From assembly GCA_020540725.1 (NCBI GenBank), contig JAJBSL010000002.1, positions 100,857 to 164,856 of the forward strand: DNA of 64,000 nt. The letters are read 5' to 3'. The notes beneath the pieces were generated by a model. The model ran no database searches and was not told the DNA's origin. It worked only from the letters and a program-made list of their open reading frames with translations. Below, piece after piece: positions 43,102-51,782 of the stretch (position 1 is the stretch's first letter; every line of letters starts with the position of its first letter). The translations under genes and the position numbers were made by a program. The DNA comes from Lachnospiraceae bacterium EP-SM-12S-S03. Its GTDB lineage: Bacteria; Bacillota; Clostridia; Lachnospirales; Lachnospiraceae.

Positions 43102-44388
43102 CTACCAATATCTTCGAATTGCCAAAATTGATTTATACGAGGCAGAACTTACCTTAATTCCACCCTTTGGATATGGACTTGGATTTGAAGCATGTACAAT
43201 CTGTCCACCACCAATGTAAATCGCAACATGTCCACTATAACAAATTACATCTCCTGGCAACGCATTGGAAAGTCCACCGCTTACCGCTTTCCCTCCACTT
43301 CTCTGGGCACTGGAATTTCTCGGAAGTCCTGAAATTCCACAAAGTGCGTGAATCTGTTTTGTAAAACCAGAACAATCAATTCCATTTGTCAAACTATTAC
43401 CACCATATACATATGGATTACCAACATATTTCAAACCTGTATTCGCAATCTGTTGTCCTTTGGATGTATTGGATGGTTTATCTGTCTCATCCGAAGGCTT
43501 GTCCGGTTTACTATTATTGTTATTATTGTTATTATTGTTATTGTTGTTGCCATTGTTATCTGAAGGTTTGTTTGGTTTACTTGGCTTATTATTTTCGCTT
43601 CCGGATGGTTTACTTGGCTTATTATTTTCACTTCCAGATGGCTTGTTCGTATTTTCTTCCTTTTCCGTCTCATTAGATGAACCCGAATTATTCTCTGTCT
43701 TATTACTGTTCGAATTATTCTTAGCTTCTTCTAACTGCTCTTTTTCAATCCTCTGTGATTCTTCTTCAATCTTTCTCGCTTCTTCTTCTGCTTGTTTCTG
43801 AGCTTCTGCAAGCTGTACATCAAAATCTGCCATCTGACTTCTCATTGTAGAAAGGGTAGATTGCAGATTCTTCTCTTCCGCCGAATATACATCTGCCATC
43901 GCTTCCATTTCTTTCTTCTCTGCTTCCAATCCGCTCTTTAAGTTTGCGACTTCTTCTTTTACTTTTACAAACTCTTCTAATTTTTCTCTGTCATATGTAT
44001 GCACATTCTGAATATACTCTGCCTGATTCAGAAGTTCCCCAAAGCTTCCAGCTCCGAGAAGAGCTGCCAGTTCACTTCCTTCCCCTTTCTCATACATATA
44101 TTTAATACGAATTACCATTTCGTTGTACTGTTTCTGTTCTTTTTTCTGTGCGGCCTGAAGATCCTCATCAGCCTTCTTTATTGCTTCTTCCTGATTGCGA
44201 AGATCTCCTTTTAACATCTCGAACTCAGTAAGCAACTGTGTAAGCTGATTGCTTGTACTATCAATTGCCTGCTGTGTCTGTGCCTTCTCCTGTTTAATTG
44301 CGTCCACATCTGGAGCCGCTGATATCGGCATAACAACAAGAGAGCTTGTAACTGCTGCTGCAATGATAGCTTTTCCAAATCTTTTCAT
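43102..44388 (-). CDS. Secreted NlpC/P60 peptidoglycan endopeptidase with coiled coil
   Basis: This 428-residue protein has a signal peptide at 1-25 (cleavage near SAAP) and a long coiled-coil PcsB/CwlO-like region at about 28-230. A Ser/Asn/Lys/Pro-rich linker follows at about 235-310, with an SGSENNKPSKP tandem and a run of asparagines. The C-terminal NlpC/P60 domain has catalytic Cys in GIDCSGFT (about 339), His in YSGHVAIYIG (about 391) and QIVHASN (about 399). It would cleave D-Glu-type peptide bonds in stem peptides during growth or division. The start at 44388 follows AAGGAGG; the 57 codons upstream read through the promoter and are excluded. Confidence 0.95.
   Translation of the reverse strand: MKRFGKAIIAAAVTSSLVVMPISAAPDVDAIKQEKAQTQQAIDSTSNQLTQLLTEFEMLKGDLRNQEEAIKKADEDLQAAQKKEQKQYNEMVIRIKYMYEKGEGSELAALLGAGSFGELLNQAEYIQNVHTYDREKLEEFVKVKEEVANLKSGLEAEKKEMEAMADVYSAEEKNLQSTLSTMRSQMADFDVQLAEAQKQAEEEARKIEEESQRIEKEQLEEAKNNSNSNKTENNSGSSNETEKEENTNKPSGSENNKPSKPSGSENNKPSKPNKPSDNNGNNNNNNNNNNNNSKPDKPSDETDKPSNTSKGQQIANTGLKYVGNPYVYGGNSLTNGIDCSGFTKQIHALCGISGLPRNSSAQRSGGKAVSGGLSNALPGDVICYSGHVAIYIGGGQIVHASNPSPYPKGGIKVSSASYKSILAIRRYW
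43511..43639 (-). repeat. Simple and tandem repeats in the NlpC/P60 linker
   Basis: AAT/AAC codon run (about 43511-43558) encodes a stretch of asparagines. Next to it a 33-bp unit is present twice in tandem (43574-43606 and 43607-43639, two differences), encoding SGSENNKPSKP twice. Such repeats can vary in copy number and change linker length. Confidence 0.85.
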
Positions 44389-44459
44389 TAAATATGGCCT
44401 CCTTAATTGATTATTTTTTATCTCAAAAAATACAATCGCAATATTTGCGTATATTATTA

Positions 44460-44488
44460 TATATACTACATTTCGGCCTTTCTTGCAA
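44460..44488 (-). promoter_or_regulatory. Probable promoter of the NlpC/P60 gene
   Basis: On the minus strand TTGCAA (44483-44488), 17 bases, TATATA (44460-44465). A small inverted repeat CGCAATATTTGCG follows about ten bases downstream (near 44437-44449). Confidence 0.6.
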
Positions 44489-44566
44489 TACTTTCTTAAA
44501 AAATGTTCAAATTTTGTTAACAAAATATTACATAAGATTTTAAAAGGATTCTTATACATTTAGAAA

Positions 44567-44590
44567 ATGGAAGCGGTTCCCCGCTTCCAT
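44567..44590 (-). terminator. Terminator of degV
   Basis: On the minus strand ATGGAAGCGG-GGAA-CCGCTTCCAT is followed by TTTTC, 10 bp after the stop codon. Confidence 0.85.
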
Positions 44591-44600
44591 ACTTTTTATT

Positions 44601-45464
44601 CTATCTTTCATGTCCCATGAAGAATACTGCAAGGACTCCCGGTCCTGTATGACTTCCGATTACAGATCCAATACTATGGATAATTACTTTTTTAACCCCA
44701 AATCGTTCTTCCAGCAATGACTTCAAATATAATGCATCTTCTTCACAATCTCCGTGTGTAATCATGCAGACATTGTTATCATAATCTCCCATCTGTTTTT
44801 CCATGCGATCAACAAGACTTATAATAGATCTCTTACGTCCTCTTTCTTTTCCGATTACAATCAGTTTTCCTTCATTATTCATATGAATAATCGGTTTAAT
44901 CTTAACCACTGTTCCCAATACTGCCGTTGCCTTGGATACACGTCCCCCTCTATGGAGATGAAAAAGATCATCTACCGTTACATTATGACAAATATGAAGT
45001 TTATTTTCTTCCACCCATTCTGCTATCTCTTCCAAAGATTTACCTTGTTCTTTCAATTCAATTGCCTTGTATAGCAGCAATCCTTCTCCCATAGACGCGC
45101 AAAGGCTATCAATTACAACCAATTTGGAATCGGGATACTCTTCCATCAGCTCTTCTGCAGCAATACGACAACTATTATATGTTCCGCTGAGTCCGGATGA
45201 AAATCCAATATGAAGAATATCTTTACCACTTTTTACGATTGGCTCAAATACTGCATGTGCCTCCTCCGGATTCACCTGCGAAGTAGTAGGCAATGAACCG
45301 TTTCTCAACTTATCAAAAAATTCTTTTCCTGATAAACCATCCATATCTCTATAAGTCACTCCGTCCAGTATATAAGATAAGGATAAGACCGTAATATCCT
45401 TCTCCTCTAAAAACTCTTTCGATAAGTCCACTGTACTGTCTGTTGTAATTACAAATTCTTTCAC
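44601..45464 (-). CDS. DegV-family fatty-acid-binding protein
   Basis: This 287-residue protein has the DegV fold: opening VITTDSTVDLSKEFLEEKDI, the LPTTSQVNPEE segment, HIGFSSGLSGTYNSC, VIDSLCASMGEGLL, and the C-terminal IHSIGSVIGSHTGPGVLAVFF. Members bind a fatty acid and serve as FakB-type partners of fatty-acid kinase FakA; whether this copy does so is inferred, as no fakA is nearby. It is monocistronic, with its own terminator. Confidence 0.93.
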   Translation of the reverse strand: MKEFVITTDSTVDLSKEFLEEKDITVLSLSYILDGVTYRDMDGLSGKEFFDKLRNGSLPTTSQVNPEEAHAVFEPIVKSGKDILHIGFSSGLSGTYNSCRIAAEELMEEYPDSKLVVIDSLCASMGEGLLLYKAIELKEQGKSLEEIAEWVEENKLHICHNVTVDDLFHLHRGGRVSKATAVLGTVVKIKPIIHMNNEGKLIVIGKERGRKRSIISLVDRMEKQMGDYDNNVCMITHGDCEEDALYLKSLLEERFGVKKVIIHSIGSVIGSHTGPGVLAVFFMGHER

Positions 45465-45537
45465 TTTTTGTACCTCCTCATCAGTCTATACCTATGCACA
45501 TTCTACTCTATTCCAGTACAAAAAGCAATCATTACCG

Positions 45538-46908
45538 CTAGTTTAATTTTATATTCAAATAGTTTCTACCTGATAAAGTTTTATTGCATGCAAGAGAAAT
45601 GATAATGATCACGCATCCGATCAAAAAACCGGTCCAGTTAAATGCTGCTGTCAATATGAGTAAAATAAGACGCATAAATTTTAAGGCATATCCAAGTTCA
45701 AAGTTTGGCTGCGTATAGTTTGCAACAGCCACAAATGCCATATAAAGCATTACTTCTGAGTTAAACCAGCCGGACTTCACTGCAAATTCTCCCATCACGA
45801 TACCCGCAATCACACTAAGAGGCGTACTCAGCATGCTAGGTGTATTCATAGCCGCAAGGCGGAGTCCGTCTATAGAAAGCTCTAAAATCAGCAGTTGGTA
45901 TATAAGCGGAATATTTTGCACATCACGAATCAACACAAATTCAAAGGCCTTCGGGAGCCATTGCGGATTCAACATAAAGAGTAAAAACAGCGGTGTAGCA
46001 AATACCGTCGCTATCGTAATCAACGCTCTGGAAAATTTCAGATATATATTAGTAACTGTCGGAAAGTAATAGTCGTTCGCTTCTTCAATCATATCAAAAA
46101 TCGAGGTGGGCAGTATCATTGCAGACGGAGAATTGTCTACAAGGATCACAACTTTCCCCTCTAAAAGACAAGCTGCTGCCGTATCCGGTCTTTCTGTGAA
46201 TTTGAATTTCGGGAAAGGATTGAACCATTTCCTTTTAAACAATTCTTCTGCAAGGCTCTGCTGATTCATTCGAAGATCCCCTACATCGATAGAATTCAAC
46301 CGATCCGTCACTGTCCGCAAAAGTTCTTTATCTACCCTATCCGACATATACGCAATGACAACATCCGAACGGGAGCTTGTTCCGATATCCATCATTTGCA
46401 TCACAAGATGCGGATCACGGATTCTTCTTCTCATCAAAGCCGTATTGAATACGACAGTTTCCACAAAACCGTCCCTGGAACCGCGAAGAGATTTATCTTT
46501 ATCCGGTTCTTCTACACTTCTCGCCGGATATGTGCGGCAATCTACTGCAATACAAGCCGCATAATCTTCTATAAAAAAACAGGATACCCCGGACAACACA
46601 TTTCTGAGTACCTGGTCAAAATCTCCGAGAATATCCACTTCCACATATGGTATAAATTTTTGTGAAAATGTGGTGGCATCTTCCGGCATATCATATTTAT
46701 TAATTCCCATCATAGATGTCATAAGTTTCTGCATCGTATCGTCTTTTGTAAATCCATCAATAAAGTAGAAAGAACTTTTCTTCCCTCCTATTTCAATATC
46801 CCGCCTAATAATATCAAAGCTTTCATCCACAGGCAGTATCGTATTCATATATGTTATATTTTGCTCCAAAGAACTCATAACTTTTCTTGTTGTCATCTTT
46901 TCTACCAT
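45538..46908 (-). CDS. GerA-family spore germination protein, SpoVAF-like
   Basis: This 456-residue membrane protein has a soluble N-terminal half with VEVDILGDFDQVLRNVLSG and IAVDCRTYPARSVEEPDKDK, and five transmembrane helices from about residue 285 on, including the LFMLNPQWLP loop typical of GerA/SpoVAF proteins. It acts in the spore inner membrane in nutrient sensing or in support of the SpoVA channel. The start at 46908 follows GGAGGAAAACT. No GerB, GerC or SpoVA genes lie beside it, so it is an orphan subunit; this fits SpoVAF-like proteins better than a complete receptor operon. Confidence 0.88.
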   Translation of the reverse strand: MVEKMTTRKVMSSLEQNITYMNTILPVDESFDIIRRDIEIGGKKSSFYFIDGFTKDDTMQKLMTSMMGINKYDMPEDATTFSQKFIPYVEVDILGDFDQVLRNVLSGVSCFFIEDYAACIAVDCRTYPARSVEEPDKDKSLRGSRDGFVETVVFNTALMRRRIRDPHLVMQMMDIGTSSRSDVVIAYMSDRVDKELLRTVTDRLNSIDVGDLRMNQQSLAEELFKRKWFNPFPKFKFTERPDTAAACLLEGKVVILVDNSPSAMILPTSIFDMIEEANDYYFPTVTNIYLKFSRALITIATVFATPLFLLFMLNPQWLPKAFEFVLIRDVQNIPLIYQLLILELSIDGLRLAAMNTPSMLSTPLSVIAGIVMGEFAVKSGWFNSEVMLYMAFVAVANYTQPNFELGYALKFMRLILLILTAAFNWTGFLIGCVIIIISLACNKTLSGRNYLNIKLN

Positions 46909-46966
46909 AGTTTTCCTCCACAAATCATTCTCTCATTAGAATTGCCATTTTTAGAAAAACTATACA

Positions 46967-46990
46967 AAAGGATGACCTTAGCCATCCTTT
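46967..46990 (-). terminator. Terminator of dut
   Basis: On the minus strand AAAGGATG-GCTAAGGT-CATCCTTTTG forms a stem with a short T-run, 11 bp after the dut stop. Confidence 0.8.
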
Positions 46991-47001
46991 CATTCTTTTC
47001 T

Positions 47002-47517
47002 TTATGCTTTTGTCGTACTTCCAAAGCCTCCGTTTCGCACACTTGTCACATCATCATCTACCGTAATTCCATATTCCACAAAAATGCCTTGCATAAATCC
47101 GGTTCCTGCCGCCAATTCTACAGTCTTCCCTTCCTTTGTATCATTTGTAATCTTTGCAAAAATATGTCCCTCATTATCAGAATAGAAATAGTCACTGTCA
47201 ATGATTCCTACAGTATTGTTCAACTGTAATCTGTACTTAAATCCAAGACCACTTCTCGGATAACACTTCAACACCCAGTTTTCTTCCATTTCCACTCGGA
47301 TTCCCGTCGGAATCTTCACTGTTTCTCCCGGCAGAATCACAAATTCTGTTGGCGCATAAAAATCATATCCGGCCGAACCAGCTGTAGCCCTTTTCGGGAG
47401 CCGGATTCCTTCGTAAATTTTCTGAATCTGCTCCTCTGTTGTTTCTTTGAATGTATCATTCCATCCTTCTTTAAATTGTTCAAAACTTACTTTATGAAAT
47501 TTCGCTATTCTTTTCAT
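47002..47517 (-). CDS. dut: dUTP diphosphatase
   Basis: This 171-residue trimeric-type dUTPase hydrolyses dUTP to dUMP and pyrophosphate. It has motif I TAGSAGYDFYAP, motif II PRSGLGFKY, motif III NTVGIIDSDYF, motif IV AAGTGFMQGIFVEYG and motif V RNGGFGSTTK. An N-terminal extension of about 40 residues before motif I is longer than in minimal dUTPases. It lies 34 bp downstream of nrdG, which fits a joint role in deoxynucleotide supply. Confidence 0.93.
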   Translation of the reverse strand: MKRIAKFHKVSFEQFKEGWNDTFKETTEEQIQKIYEGIRLPKRATAGSAGYDFYAPTEFVILPGETVKIPTGIRVEMEENWVLKCYPRSGLGFKYRLQLNNTVGIIDSDYFYSDNEGHIFAKITNDTKEGKTVELAAGTGFMQGIFVEYGITVDDDVTSVRNGGFGSTTKA

Positions 47518-47551
47518 TTATTTCTATTTCTTTGAAAACCACAAAATCATT

Positions 47552-48040
47552 CTATGCATGTAACACAATGTTCCCTGTTTTCAACGTCTCCTTTACATCT
47601 ATTACTCTTTGGTTAGAGCTTCCTTTCCAATGCAGATTGGCATCTTTTTTATCACACTCGAATTCTCCATCCACAAGAACATCTACATAATTTATCAGTT
47701 CCATTCTCTTCGTTTCTTCCCACAAAGCTCCTGTATAAAGCCATACAGTTTTCTTTGGAAATTTTTCTTTGATTTCCTTTGCTAACTCTGTCACTTCATA
47801 TGCATTACTCATATGCAATGGATCCCCGCCGCTAAATGTTATCCCGCTGATATAGCTTTTTTCAAGTTCATCAAAAATTTCTTTTTTGGAGGCATCATCA
47901 AATTCCAATCCCCCATTCGGGTCCCATGTAACGGGATTATGACATCCTTTACAGCAATGGTTGCATCCTGCCACCCACAATACAACACGCAGCCCATCAC
48001 CATTTAGCATATCATCTTTTGTAATATTATGATATCGCAT
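47552..48040 (-). CDS. nrdG: Anaerobic ribonucleotide reductase activating protein
   Basis: This 162-residue radical-SAM activase has the cluster motif CNHCCKGCHN near residue 26, then GGLEFDD, the FSGGDPLHMSN SAM-binding motif, and KKTVWLYTG. It uses S-adenosylmethionine and a [4Fe-4S] cluster to create the glycyl radical on NrdD. The start at 48040 lies 1 bp after the nrdD stop, with AGGAAG upstream inside nrdD; a longer frame from 48085 would overlap nrdD and is unlikely. Confidence 0.95.
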   Translation of the reverse strand: MRYHNITKDDMLNGDGLRVVLWVAGCNHCCKGCHNPVTWDPNGGLEFDDASKKEIFDELEKSYISGITFSGGDPLHMSNAYEVTELAKEIKEKFPKKTVWLYTGALWEETKRMELINYVDVLVDGEFECDKKDANLHWKGSSNQRVIDVKETLKTGNIVLHA

Positions 48041-48041
48041 A

Positions 48042-50162
48042 TTACATACTCTTCCTTTCTGCGATTTCAGCCATTTTCGCATCATTCAATCGTGTATCAC
48101 CTTTCACACGTGAATAAGACAAATATCCATTCATACGATCAATTTTTGTCAAATTCTTGCTTCCGCATTTCGGGCATACATCCATAGAAAGTTCTTCATG
48201 TCCACAATCGTCGCAATATGCCAATGACAAATTGACACCTTCATAAAATCCCATGTCCATCGCACGGCGTACGAGTGATTTAATCGCCTCCACATTATAA
48301 TTGATCGGATATTTCACATACTGAATCTTACCGCCGTTGCACAAATCCCAAAAGCGGGATTCTAAATCCTGCTTCTCAATAGGAGTGATATCTTCTGTTA
48401 CATGACAATGAAAACTATTACTTACATATTCCCTGTCAGAAACATTTTCTACAATACCATATTTTTTACGGAACTGCTGTACCTGAACACCACATAGGTT
48501 TTCTGCCGGAGTTCCGTAAATTGCATACAGGTATCCGTCTTCTTTTTTAAATTCATTTACTCTCTTATTGATATATTCCAATGTCTTAAGTGCAAATTCT
48601 CCGTCTTCAACTAAAGATTTCTTATTATGAAGCTGCTGTAGTTCATTCAACGCAGTAATGCCAAAAGATGCTGTCGCTGATTTCAAAAGCGGCTTAATTT
48701 TATCATAAATACCAAGGTTTCCTCCATAAAAACCTCCTTCACAATATGCCAACGGATTTGTGGAAGCTTTCATCTCTCCCAAATATTCGTAAGTTCTGAT
48801 ATGAAGCTGGCGGATCAATTCCAAATAGTAATCCAACACCTCAAAGAAATCCCGATTTTCCTGTTTTGCTTTCGCATAGATCATCGGCAAATGAAGACTA
48901 ACTGCGCCAATATTAAACCGTCCTACAAATACCGGCTTGTCATTTTCATCAGCCGGATTCATTCCACCTTTCTCATACCAAGGAGAGAGAAATGCTCGAC
49001 ATCCCATCGGGCTTATGATCGCACCGTATTGTTTATACATGCTTGCCACATAGCCTTTGCCGGTCAGACTTAACCAGTCTGGATACATTGTTTTTCTGGA
49101 ACAATCGATTCCGGCTTCAAACACATCCTCCAACGGCTTCCCTGGTCCATGCAGATTCTCATCGTATAAAAATACAATTTTCGGGAATAGTACCGGCTTT
49201 TTATGTCCTTCTTTTCCCTGTCCGTTTTTACGTACTTCTAACATTTTGATTGTAGCAAGTTTACCATACTTGCTTGTATTTGTACCGGATGTCACCGTAA
49301 TGAAAGGATAATCTCCCCTGCTTGATGACACCGAGTTAAATTTGTATTCCCATCCCTGGAATCCCTGTTCCATTTCTTTTTCCAGGTCTTTCCAAGCGAT
49401 CTCCTCTGCTTTCTCTTCAGACAGGCCGATACTTTTATATTTTTCCAGGATTTTTTTGTGTGATTTTTCCGCATAAGGTTCCAAAATATCATCCACACTT
49501 GGTACTGTAAAACCTCCATATTGCTGGCTTGCCGCGCTCAGTACAATATCTCCGATCACATCAAAAGCTACATCTAATGTCTTTGGTTCGTTATACCAAA
49601 GATTTCCCATCTCAAAACCGCCGCTTAATACATTCTTCACATCAAAAAGACAACAATTCATCGTATCTCTTCTTGCTGACATATCGTGAATGTAAATATA
49701 TCCTTCCCTGATCGCCTGTATTTCCTCTACTGTAAGGAAAAACTTCTTGTACAACTCTTTATTTAATTCATTAAAAATCAAACTTCGCTTTGTAGAAACA
49801 AGCGCACTATCTGTATTGCTATTCTCTTTGTCACCAATATACATAATAGACTGGCTTTTTTTGTATACTTCGTCAAGCATCTGTACAAAATCCTGTTTAT
49901 AGTTACGATAATCTCTGTAACTTTTGGCAACCATTGGGTTCACTTTCTCAAGCGCACCTTCCACTACATTGTGCATCTGTGCAATCTTAATTTCCTGAAC
50001 CCCCATATTTTGGACTGCATTTTCTACAAATTGACAAATGTATTCCAGTTCTTCATCCGTAAATTTAATCAATGCACGATATGCCGATTTGTTAACTGCA
50101 ATCACAACTTTCTGCACATTAAAGTCTTCTTTTGTTCCATCTTTTTTTACTACTTTAATCAT
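48042..50162 (-). CDS. nrdD: Anaerobic ribonucleoside-triphosphate reductase
   Basis: This 706-residue class III reductase makes deoxynucleotides without oxygen. It has an N-terminal ATP-cone at about 1-90 (KKDGTKEDFNVQKVVIAV), a central catalytic barrel with RRDTMNCCLFD, a C-terminal zinc site CDDCGHEELSMDVCPKCGS, and a glycyl-radical loop RMNGYLSYSR near residue 682. It heads the operon with nrdG, with two candidate NrdR boxes upstream. Confidence 0.97.
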   Translation of the reverse strand: MIKVVKKDGTKEDFNVQKVVIAVNKSAYRALIKFTDEELEYICQFVENAVQNMGVQEIKIAQMHNVVEGALEKVNPMVAKSYRDYRNYKQDFVQMLDEVYKKSQSIMYIGDKENSNTDSALVSTKRSLIFNELNKELYKKFFLTVEEIQAIREGYIYIHDMSARRDTMNCCLFDVKNVLSGGFEMGNLWYNEPKTLDVAFDVIGDIVLSAASQQYGGFTVPSVDDILEPYAEKSHKKILEKYKSIGLSEEKAEEIAWKDLEKEMEQGFQGWEYKFNSVSSSRGDYPFITVTSGTNTSKYGKLATIKMLEVRKNGQGKEGHKKPVLFPKIVFLYDENLHGPGKPLEDVFEAGIDCSRKTMYPDWLSLTGKGYVASMYKQYGAIISPMGCRAFLSPWYEKGGMNPADENDKPVFVGRFNIGAVSLHLPMIYAKAKQENRDFFEVLDYYLELIRQLHIRTYEYLGEMKASTNPLAYCEGGFYGGNLGIYDKIKPLLKSATASFGITALNELQQLHNKKSLVEDGEFALKTLEYINKRVNEFKKEDGYLYAIYGTPAENLCGVQVQQFRKKYGIVENVSDREYVSNSFHCHVTEDITPIEKQDLESRFWDLCNGGKIQYVKYPINYNVEAIKSLVRRAMDMGFYEGVNLSLAYCDDCGHEELSMDVCPKCGSKNLTKIDRMNGYLSYSRVKGDTRLNDAKMAEIAERKSM

Positions 50163-50223
50163 AAATGCTTTCCTTTCCGTTACATATCCTAACTAATCAA
50201 CATCTAGAATCTCTTATAGGCAA

Positions 50224-50271
50224 ACACCTATATTTAGTATTTTATTCTTTACCATAGCACTACTTATAGTA
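50224..50271 (-). promoter_or_regulatory. Tandem candidate NrdR boxes upstream of nrdD
   Basis: ACACCTATATTTAGTA (50224-50239) and AGCACTACTTATAGTA (50256-50271) resemble the 16-bp NrdR palindrome and their starts are 32 bp apart, three helical turns, as is usual for NrdR box pairs. They lie 62-109 bp before the nrdD start. Binding by the repressor NrdR is inferred. Confidence 0.7.
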
Positions 50272-50297
50272 ACATTCCAAGGATTGCCCGTCAATAT

Positions 50298-50337
50298 AAT
50301 CCGGCATAAAATTTTCACCAAAATTTTATGCCGGATT
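50298..50337 (-). terminator. Strong terminator hairpin of the regulator operon
   Basis: Eighteen-base arms (AATCCGGCATAAAATTTT and its complement) with a four-base loop lie between the DUF1648 gene and the nrdD promoter. T-rich sequence follows on both strands, best on the plus strand. Confidence 0.85.
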
Positions 50338-50396
50338 TTCTCCCTTCATAGTTTTCTTCTCTAAACAGAGCATCTCATATTCATAAATTCGCAAAA

Positions 50397-51338
50397 TCAT
50401 TTCCAAATTCTTATCTTTTCTTCTACTTTTTTGATAAACTGTTTTTTCCTTGTCGGGGAAATCAGTATCATATCATGCCTGCCGCGAACCACATAATCAA
50501 TTTGGATCCGATCGAGAGACGGTGCCGCCGAAGATAACGGATTATGTGTTTCTTTCATATTTACAATACCTTTATAAGGTATCCTCGTTTTCCCATAAAT
50601 AGGGATGGAAACAAGAATATATTCCGGATATAGGGTATATTGGATAAAAAACATCGGCAGAACAATCACCATACAAACTATAGTCACACCAAACATAAAC
50701 CAGTCCATTTTCCCTTTTTCCAGCATATTCTGAATCCAGATTCCTACTTCACTTACAAGCGTGCCTCCAAGAAGAAGTCCTAGCCACCAGTCTACATGTG
50801 CACGATAAATTTCACCTTCCGTTATTTTCTCGTATTCTCTATAGGCACCTCGGTCTTTTTCAAGTTTTTTTCTGGCTTTTGCATCTTTTCCTATGTAATA
50901 GACAAGCGGAGCAAATGTTCCTAGTAAAGATATAGGCAAAAAGAGCACTCCCAGATTTCGAACTGTAACTGTACAGAACATGATATAGGCAAATATGCAT
51001 ACCAAGAAAAAGTTCATGATCACAAGCATCGGATAGATGGTTGTAAGACTTGTTCTCTCTGCTGCTTTTGCATACTGTGACATTGCATTTGTTTTCACAT
51101 AATACGTAACAATCCCCATCATCCCCATCAGAAACAAGATGACGAAAAATAACAAGATCAATTCAGATTTATCTCCCATTCTGTCTGTCACTCCATCTGC
51201 TCCGAAATGCATAGAAATCTGCTCCGGTATCCACTTCCAAAATATAATCGGGAGTATGATCGATAACATTCCGATCATGTTAGTAATTCTCGTCAGTATT
51301 TTCCCAAAATGCAAAATCCTCTCTTCTTTTCCCTTCAT
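50397..51338 (-). CDS. DUF1648-domain polytopic membrane protein
   Basis: This 313-residue protein has an N-terminal DUF1648 region (ISMHFGADGVTDRMGDKSE between two helices) and about six transmembrane helices to residue 235. A C-terminal soluble part follows (about 240-313) with IPIYGKTRIPYKGIVNMKE, resembling a PH-like membrane-protein domain. DUF1648 is found in SdpI-type immunity proteins and in many uncharacterised Firmicute membrane proteins. It is the last gene of the sensor-regulator operon, 13 bp after a lipoprotein gene. The start at 51338 follows GAGGTG. Confidence 0.82.
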   Translation of the reverse strand: MKGKEERILHFGKILTRITNMIGMLSIILPIIFWKWIPEQISMHFGADGVTDRMGDKSELILLFFVILFLMGMMGIVTYYVKTNAMSQYAKAAERTSLTTIYPMLVIMNFFLVCIFAYIMFCTVTVRNLGVLFLPISLLGTFAPLVYYIGKDAKARKKLEKDRGAYREYEKITEGEIYRAHVDWWLGLLLGGTLVSEVGIWIQNMLEKGKMDWFMFGVTIVCMVIVLPMFFIQYTLYPEYILVSIPIYGKTRIPYKGIVNMKETHNPLSSAAPSLDRIQIDYVVRGRHDMILISPTRKKQFIKKVEEKIRIWK

Positions 51339-51351
51339 AAAGAACACCTCA

Positions 51352-51765
51352 CTATTTCACAAAAAATCCGGTTAGTTGCATTGATTTGTTAAATGTGATC
51401 GTATACTGATTCTTTCCGCTCTCATAATCTGCCACAATAACTGCTGTTGCAAATTTTTCTCCTGTATCCGGATCTTCCGTTCCAGTTACAGCTTCTTTCT
51501 CATAACTTTTGAACGCTCCTGCATCTTTCATGATTGGGTCTACGGCAGCAAGCCAGTCTTCTTTTGATAAAGCAGACTGCATTTTCGCACTAAATTTTTC
51601 ATCCCATACCTCTTCTGTTTCTCCTTCATTTACCATATCAATGATTGCCTCTGCTTCTTTCACCACTTCTTCTTTATTAAATTCTTCCGCTAGTTTTGTA
51701 TTTGCACACCCCATCATGCAAGTTGTCAATGCACAAATAAATAAAATGCTGATTCTCTTTCTCAT
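51352..51765 (-). CDS. DUF3887-type lipoprotein
   Basis: This 137-residue secreted protein has a lipoprotein signal peptide ending in the lipobox MMGC (Cys20). The mature part is acidic (VNEGETEEVWDEKFS, EDWLAAVDPIMKDAG) and ends FNKSMQLTGFFVK, the pattern of the small DUF3887 domain. Function is unknown. It lies between the histidine kinase and the DUF1648 gene in one operon, so it may be a cell-surface partner or target of this signalling unit. Confidence 0.82.
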   Translation of the reverse strand: MRKRISILFICALTTCMMGCANTKLAEEFNKEEVVKEAEAIIDMVNEGETEEVWDEKFSAKMQSALSKEDWLAAVDPIMKDAGAFKSYEKEAVTGTEDPDTGEKFATAVIVADYESGKNQYTITFNKSMQLTGFFVK

Positions 51766-51782
51766 AAGCCTCTTCTCCTCCT

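Noticed and set aside
43574..43639. 33-bp tandem repeat, possible short CRISPR-like array
   Set aside because: Only two units with no spacer, in frame within a Pro/Asn linker of the NlpC/P60 gene.
43460..43801. Leu-rich open frame on the plus strand
   Set aside because: It is the complement of the Asn/Ser/Glu linker of the wall hydrolase; a shadow frame without ribosome site.
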